Assembly (NCBI RefSeq): GCF_003255815.1
Contig: NC_037673.1
Coordinates: forward strand, 12,928,603-12,992,602
From: Theropithecus gelada
Lineage: Eukaryota; Chordata; Mammalia; Primates; Cercopithecidae
DNA: 64,000 nucleotides
Direction: 5' to 3'
Part shown: positions 59,655-64,000 of the stretch, piece after piece
Position numbering within the stretch: the first letter of the stretch is position 1
How the letters are laid out: each line of letters opens with the position of its first letter
Made by a program: the position numbers and the translations under genes
The notes under the pieces: model-generated
What the model was told of the DNA's origin: nothing
Seen by the model: the letters and a program-made list of their open reading frames with translations, nothing else
The model's database searches: none

Positions 59655-60605
59655 CATATATGAGAATTTCAGAGGAAAGTCAATCAAAATTCCAACAGAT
59701 AAAACCCCAAACACCATATTCTCAAATGTAGAAATTCTGAATGATCAAAATTTCTAGTCTAAAATCCTTAAAATCGCAATCCTGAAAGATCAAAATCTCA
59801 AAAGTAAAATTCTAGAAAAATAATTTTTAAGGCTCTATAAGATACTGGTTTACATTCTTAAAGGTGATTTGCCGGAGAAACATATAAAAACATAACAGAG
59901 CACTTCACAGGCCACTATACACAATAAAATAACATGCATATTTTTGCAAGGATAAATACTGTATATATTAACAACTATGCGCAAGTCCATTCTGCATGAA
60001 CACATATATAGACCACAATACTGGTGATCAAACTGCTACACCTTTGCATACGTGTCTCCTTATCCTACAATGCACGTAATTATTTTTAAACTATTTAGTA
60101 ATTTAGCTAGCTTCTTCAGGCAAAGGTAGCTTTAATTCGTTAAAAGTTCCTGATATGTTATCAGCTGGAAAGAATGTCAGTGCAGGCAAATGGCACACTT
60201 TTTAACGAAAGTTTTCATTGTTGTCATATTGTATGACCAATCCATTCACCTGAGATTTTTTTGCCAAATGCATTGCATTGAATGGGAAGAAAAATAATAA
60301 AAATAAAAAGAAAAGAAAAGAAACTTCATTGATAACACCTTGAAATTCACTTTTGGAAGCCCTGATTGCATCTGATTCTAAATTTGTCATTATGGTTTGG
60401 AGATTCCATTGAAATCCATTTTTTTCTACATAGAAACAATAACAAAGTAATCTCTTCACCAACATGATGCAACTATCTTGTGATTGTAATTTTTTGGATT
60501 TTAGACATTAGAAATTTTAGACTTTAGAAATTTAACCTTTTGGGATTTCAGCATTTGGAAATATGGCATTTGGAATTGTGTCTTTAGATATTATGATCCA
60601 AACCC
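59655..60605. mobile_element. Long-TIR DNA transposon, possibly Ricksha (MULE-like)
   Basis: The left end (about 59690-59770) and right end (about 60490-60600) are diverged inverted repeats. The clearest core is 'aaaatttctagtctaaaatc' at about 59747-59767 versus the reverse complement of 60497-60521; further out 'caccatattctcaaatg' (from 59711) pairs with the complement of about 60549-60566. The interior includes a minus-strand ORF of 87 codons (60202-60465) with no domain I can name. The long, weak TIRs suggest a MULE-type element; the family name is a guess. Confidence 0.55.
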
Positions 60606-60856
60606 TTCTAAGAGAATCTAAATGTCAGTCTAGAAAAGATAGCCATTTAAGGACCAATTAAGAGAGGAAAACTTCCAAGGTAAATAAAAGCAGAATCTTT
60701 GAGTACTATTGGCATAGGCCATTACCTTCCAGAGCCACTAAACCCCGGAGCCTGTGTTCATGCAGAGAGGGAAAGATAGATTACACACAGAGAAATTGAA
60801 TTTGCTAATCTAAACTCAGTCTACAATATGAAACATATTTGTATGCTGAACTCTGC

Positions 60857-61258
60857 TGTTATGGGTGAAATTGTTTCCCCAAAAGATGTTGAAGTTGTAA
60901 CTTAGTACCTGTAAATCAACCTTACTGCAAATAGTCTTTGCAGATGTTGAAATTAAAATGAGTCCATTAGAGTGGACCCTAATCCAATATCACTGGTGTA
61001 CTCATAAAAGGGGAAAATGTGTACATAGGGATAGACAAAATGTGAAGACCCGGAAGGAATACCATATGGGATCCAAGAAATGTCCAAGGTTACCGGAAGC
61101 TAAGGGAGAAGAACAGAATATTCCTCGCAACCTTCAGAAAGACAAAAAACAAAAAAACCTCTATTGGCACTTCAATTTCCATAACCATAAAACAATAAAT
61201 TTCTTTTGAAGCCACTCTGTCTGTGGTACTACACTGCAGCAACCCCAGGAAACTAACA
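60857..61258 (+). repeat. MLT1-type LTR
   Basis: Starts 'tgttatgggtgaaattgttt', continues 'ccccaaaagatgttgaagtt', 'gtctttgcagatgttgaaat', 'ggaccctaatccaatatcac' and ends 'aggaaactaaca'. The middle is shortened compared with a full MLT1. The 83-codon ORF within it is incidental. Confidence 0.85.
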
Positions 61259-62451
61259 TATCTGAGATAAAATATTAGGAAGTAGCAGCTTAAAATGTTT
61301 TTTAGCCACAAGTAACAGAATATGTGAATGCTAATGGCTTACATTTATTTTGCTCACTTAAAAATATGTTTTGGAGACCAGCAGCAACTAAATGTTGTGC
61401 AGCAACTCACTGAAGAAATCAATATTCAAGACACTTCTAGCATTAAACTCTACCATTCTCACTGTTGAGACAGTCGCCTGCCTCATGGTGAGAATGACTT
61501 ACTGTTGATCAGGCTATCATGCAAGACGGAGAGCATATCAAAATAAACCACATTCATATCTTTTATCTACAAAATAGTAGAATGCATATTATGACCCATT
61601 GCCTATAGCTCTGTCATATTGCATCACTACCTAGTAAGGAGCATGAGAAAGCAATTATTTAGGTATTTTAGTCTCTAAAGTCGAGGCAGACCAAAGAGAA
61701 ATTGCTGGGGAATAGCATTTGGATATCAAACCTCAGTGTCTGCCAAATGGGCTTATGCAGTGGTTCTGTATTTTAAGTGTTAATGGCGGGTCATTCACAG
61801 AGCACTTAGAGCATAAGCCATCATTTCTGTGCACAACAAAATCCAGAATCCAGTGACAGAAAAAAAAAAAAGAAAGGAAAGAAAGAAAACATTAAGCCCA
61901 GATTGGCACACCGCATGAGGTGGATAAGGAACGATATATAAAGTGTTCATCAACCACTTGAGATTTTTCAGATTCCTCCTTTACTTTCACACATCTGCAC
62001 TTCCCTGGGAAATTCTGTTTTGCATGGCTATCCATAAGCAACACAAGAAAGGCATCTGATTAACAAACACCAATTTATTCTTCAGATGCTTCTTATATGA
62101 ACAACCTCACTCCATGTGTTTTCTCTGTAAGGTGAAGAACAGCAAGAATGTATTAATATTTGACACGTGGTAGAAATAAAAATGTCATCCACCAAGATGC
62201 TTCCTTGCCAAATAAAACATTGTAGTTATTATTCATAGATATATTAAAATATATTATTCATCCAGCATCATTTTTAAAATTTGTATATTTACCTTTACTT
62301 ATTGGTAGTTATTTTTATTTAACTATACTTAATGAGAGGTAGTTGTTACAAATGCATGTAACACTAGAGAATTCTTATCAAATATTTACAACATTTCTTA
62401 TATTAGTGGTTAATTATTTCTTCCATTAGTCTACTAAAATAATAGTATTCC
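61259..62451. other. Unassigned intergenic DNA
   Basis: No gene seen. An A/GAAA-rich patch lies at 61860-61890. The last bases before the L1 ('ctactaaaataatagtattc') should include the left target duplication of that L1, which can only be confirmed past the window edge. Confidence 0.55.
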
Positions 62452-62459
62452 GGCGGAGC

Positions 62460-62468
62460 AAGATGGCC
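62460..62468 (+). promoter_or_regulatory. YY1 binding site
   Basis: AAGATGGCC a few bases from the start of the L1 matches the YY1 site known to fix the L1 transcription start. The core is intact. Confidence 0.8.
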
Positions 62469-62844
62469 AAATAGGAACAGCTCCAGTCTCCAACTCCCAG
62501 CGCGAGCGACACAGAAGACCTGTGATTTCTGTATTTTCAACTGAGGTACTGGGTTCATCTCACTAGGGAGTGCCGGACAATCGGTGCTGGTCAGCTGCTG
62601 CAGCCCGACCAGCGAGAGCTACAGCAGGGCAAGGCATCGCCTCACCTGGGAAGCACAAGGGGGAAGGGAATCCCTTTTCCTAGCCAGGGGAACTGAGACA
62701 CACAACACCTGGAAAATCGGGTAACTCCCACCCCAATAATGCGCTTTAAGCAACCGGGCACACCAGGAGATTATATCCCACACCTGGCCGGGAGAGTCCC
62801 ACGCCCACGGAGCCTCCCTCATTGCTAGCACAGCAGTCTGTCAT

Positions 62845-62889
62845 CTAACCGAAAGGCAGCAGCGAGGCTGGGGGAGGGGGGCCTGCCAT
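62845..62889 (-). pseudogene. L1 antisense ORF0, broken at codon 15
   Basis: On the minus strand ATG at 62889-62887 opens with MAGPPPPASLLPFG, aligning with the start of primate L1 ORF0 (about 71 codons in human L1). A TAG at 62847-62845 ends it at codon 15. Reading resumes with an ATG immediately after that stop and stays open about 33 more codons. ORF0 encodes a small nuclear protein that can stimulate L1 mobility; this copy cannot make the full form. Confidence 0.75.
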
Positions 62890-63225
62890 TGCTGAGGCTT
62901 AAGTAGGTAAACAAAGCCGCTGGGAAGCTCGAACTGGGTGGAGCTTACAGCAGCTCAAGGAAACCTGCCTGTCTCTGTAGACTCCACCTCTGGGGACAGG
63001 GCACAGATAAACAACAACAACAAAAAAAGCAGCAGAAACCTCTGCAGACGCAAACGACTCTGTCTGACAGCTTTGAAGAGAGTAGTGGATCTCCCAACAC
63101 GGAGGTTGAGATCTGAGAACGGACAGACTGCCTGCTCAAGTGGGTCCCTGACCCCTGAGTAGCCTAACTGGGAGACATCCCCCACTAGGGGCAGTCTGAC
63201 ACCCCACACTTCACAGGGTGGAGTA

Positions 63226-63355
63226 CACCCCTGAGAGGAAGCTTCCAAAGTAAGAATCAGACAGGTACACTCGCTGTTCAGCAATATTCTATCTTCTGCA
63301 GCCTCTGCTGCTGATACCCAGGCAAACAGGGTCTGGAGTGGACCTCAAGCAATCT
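63226..63355 (+). promoter_or_regulatory. Retained KRAB-zinc-finger target segment of the L1 5' UTR
   Basis: About 130 bp between the 'gggtggagtacacccctgag' block and 'tccaacagacctacagctga' ('ctgataccca', 'ggcaaacagggtctggagtg') correspond to the part of L1PA 5' UTRs bound by ZNF93 and deleted in the youngest ape L1s (late L1PA3 onward). Its presence is expected in a monkey L1 lineage that split earlier. Recognition is from memory of the consensus. Confidence 0.75.
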
Positions 63356-63482
63356 CCAACAGACCTACAGCTGAGGGTCCTGACTGTTAGAAGGAAAACT
63401 ATCAAACAGGAAAGACACCTACACCAAAACCCCATCAGTACGTCACCATCATCAAAGACCAGAGGCAGATAAAACCACAAAG

Positions 63483-64000
63483 ATGGGGAAAAAGCAAGGC
63501 AGAAAAGCTGGAAATTCAAAAAATAAGAGCGCATCTCCCCTGGCAAAGGAGCGCAGCTCATCGCCAGCAACGGATCAAAGCTGGACGGAGAATGACTTTG
63601 ACGAGATGAGAGAAGAAGGCTTCAGTCCATCAAACTTCTCAGAGCTAAAGGAGGAATTATGTACCCAGCGCAAAGAAACTAAAAATCTTGAAAAAAGAGT
63701 GGAAGAATTGATAGCTAGAGTAATTAATACAGAGAAGGTCATAAACGAAATGAAAGAGATGAAAACCATGACACGAGAAATACGTGACAAATGCACAAGC
63801 TTCAGTAACCGACTCGATCAACTGGAAGAAAGAGTATCAGCGATTGAGGATCAAATGAATGAAATGAAGCGAGAAGAGAAACCTAAAGAAAAAAGAAGAA
63901 AAAGAAATGAACAAAGCCTGCAAGGAGTATGGGATTATGTAAAAAGACCAAATCTACGTCTCATTGGGGTGCCTGAAAGTGAGGGGGAAAATGGAACCAA
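63483..64000 (+). CDS. L1 ORF1p (N-terminal half and start of RRM), partial at window edge
   Basis: ATG at 63483 (context 'cacaaagatgggg') opens a frame with no stop through 64000: 172 codons of about 338 expected. The protein starts MGKKQGRKAGNSK. It has a basic, serine-rich N-terminus with the proline-directed SSSPAT motif (residues about 26-31), a long heptad-repeat coiled coil (about 45-137) that mediates trimerisation, and from about 139 the KRNEQSLQGVWDYVK and PNLRLIGVPE motifs that open the RNA-recognition domain. ORF1p is the RNA-binding chaperone that coats L1 RNA in cytoplasmic particles. No inactivating change is visible. An ORF scan that requires a stop would miss it. Confidence 0.93.
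   Translation, partial: MGKKQGRKAGNSKNKSASPLAKERSSSPATDQSWTENDFDEMREEGFSPSNFSELKEELCTQRKETKNLEKRVEELIARVINTEKVINEMKEMKTMTREIRDKCTSFSNRLDQLEERVSAIEDQMNEMKREEKPKEKRRKRNEQSLQGVWDYVKRPNLRLIGVPESEGENGT

Larger units (their letters stand above)
62452..63482 (+). promoter_or_regulatory. L1 5' UTR (internal promoter)
   Basis: An internal RNA polymerase II promoter that starts transcription at the first base of the element and also drives antisense transcripts. It is GC-rich against an AT-rich background. At about 1,031 bp it is some 120 bp longer than the 910-bp human L1HS 5' UTR, mostly because it retains the segment at 63226-63355. Confidence 0.9.
62452..64000 (+). mobile_element. Full-length-type L1 5' end, Old World monkey lineage
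   Basis: Begins with 'ggcggagcaagatggccaaa', the canonical first bases of primate L1, and runs through a complete 5' UTR of about 1.03 kb into ORF1, leaving the window. The 5' UTR follows the L1PA plan ('tgaggtactgggttcatctc', 'tcacctgggaagcacaaggg', 'gggaagctcgaactgggtgg') but differs from human L1 in several blocks. No disabling change is seen in the visible ORF1. This is the youngest-looking protein-coding element in the window. Confidence 0.95.

Noticed and set aside
62619..62831. 70-codon minus-strand ORF in the L1 5' UTR as ORF0
   Set aside because: It overlaps ORF0 but is in a different frame and begins with GTG. The true ORF0 start aligns at 62889 and is stopped at codon 15.

Overview
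The window looks like primate intergenic DNA: AT-rich, with no host exon, tRNA, rRNA or promoter island that I can recognise, and packed with layered transposable elements. Two signs point to an Old World monkey (cercopithecid) rather than a human or ape. The youngest Alu (47451-47763) carries changes I associate with the cercopithecid AluYR group: an extended A run before 'ctagccgggcg' and 'gatccggccactgc' in the right arm. The L1 copies at 41038-43853 and from 62452 also have monkey-lineage features: a duplicated 18-base unit in the 3' UTR of the first, and a 5' UTR of the second that differs from human L1 and keeps a segment lost from young ape L1s. The species call is inference from sequence style.

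Layout. 1-424 is a 3' end of a fairly young L1. 588-7222 holds old LTR and L1 pieces, one nested, plus a 41-bp hairpin. 7223-19030 is mostly unassigned, with microsatellites, an L1 3' end, an L2-like stretch, a solo MaLR LTR and an MLT1 LTR. 19155-22975 is one decayed class III (ERVL-like) provirus with a 5' LTR, a serine-tRNA-like primer site, and gag, pol and env remnants. 22985-27090 is an ancient L1 with two Alus inside. 28414-29225 is a MaLR LTR split by an Alu. 31290-32800 is HAL1. 35100-37765 contains old L1 ORF1-like sequence, a compound TC/TA repeat, and the 5' UTR of another old L1.

39657-45250 is a long Tigger1 DNA transposon, broken by an L2-like/FLAM insert and by a 5'-inverted (twin-primed) L1 that kept long ORF2 pieces. 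45252-52465 is simple repeats, AluYR and unassigned AT-rich DNA. 52481-55771 holds an AluY, an L1MB-type element interrupted by a Tigger end and an L1PA, and an AluS. 58010-61258 has an L1M fragment, a MER85-like piggyBac MITE, a long-TIR DNA element and an MLT1 LTR. From 62452 to the window edge runs the 5' end of a full-length L1: complete 5' UTR, broken antisense ORF0, and an ORF1 that stays open for 172 codons.

Only the last L1 looks capable of encoding an intact protein. Nothing here amounts to a new multi-gene system. The best leads are that L1 (intact ORF1, retained KRAB-zinc-finger target segment), the inverted L1 in Tigger1, the unexplained 285-bp insert with a perfect hairpin, the 41-bp inverted repeat, and the ERV that pairs ERVL-like pol with an env-like CWIC motif. 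Family names come from memory of consensus sequences and were not checked by search.
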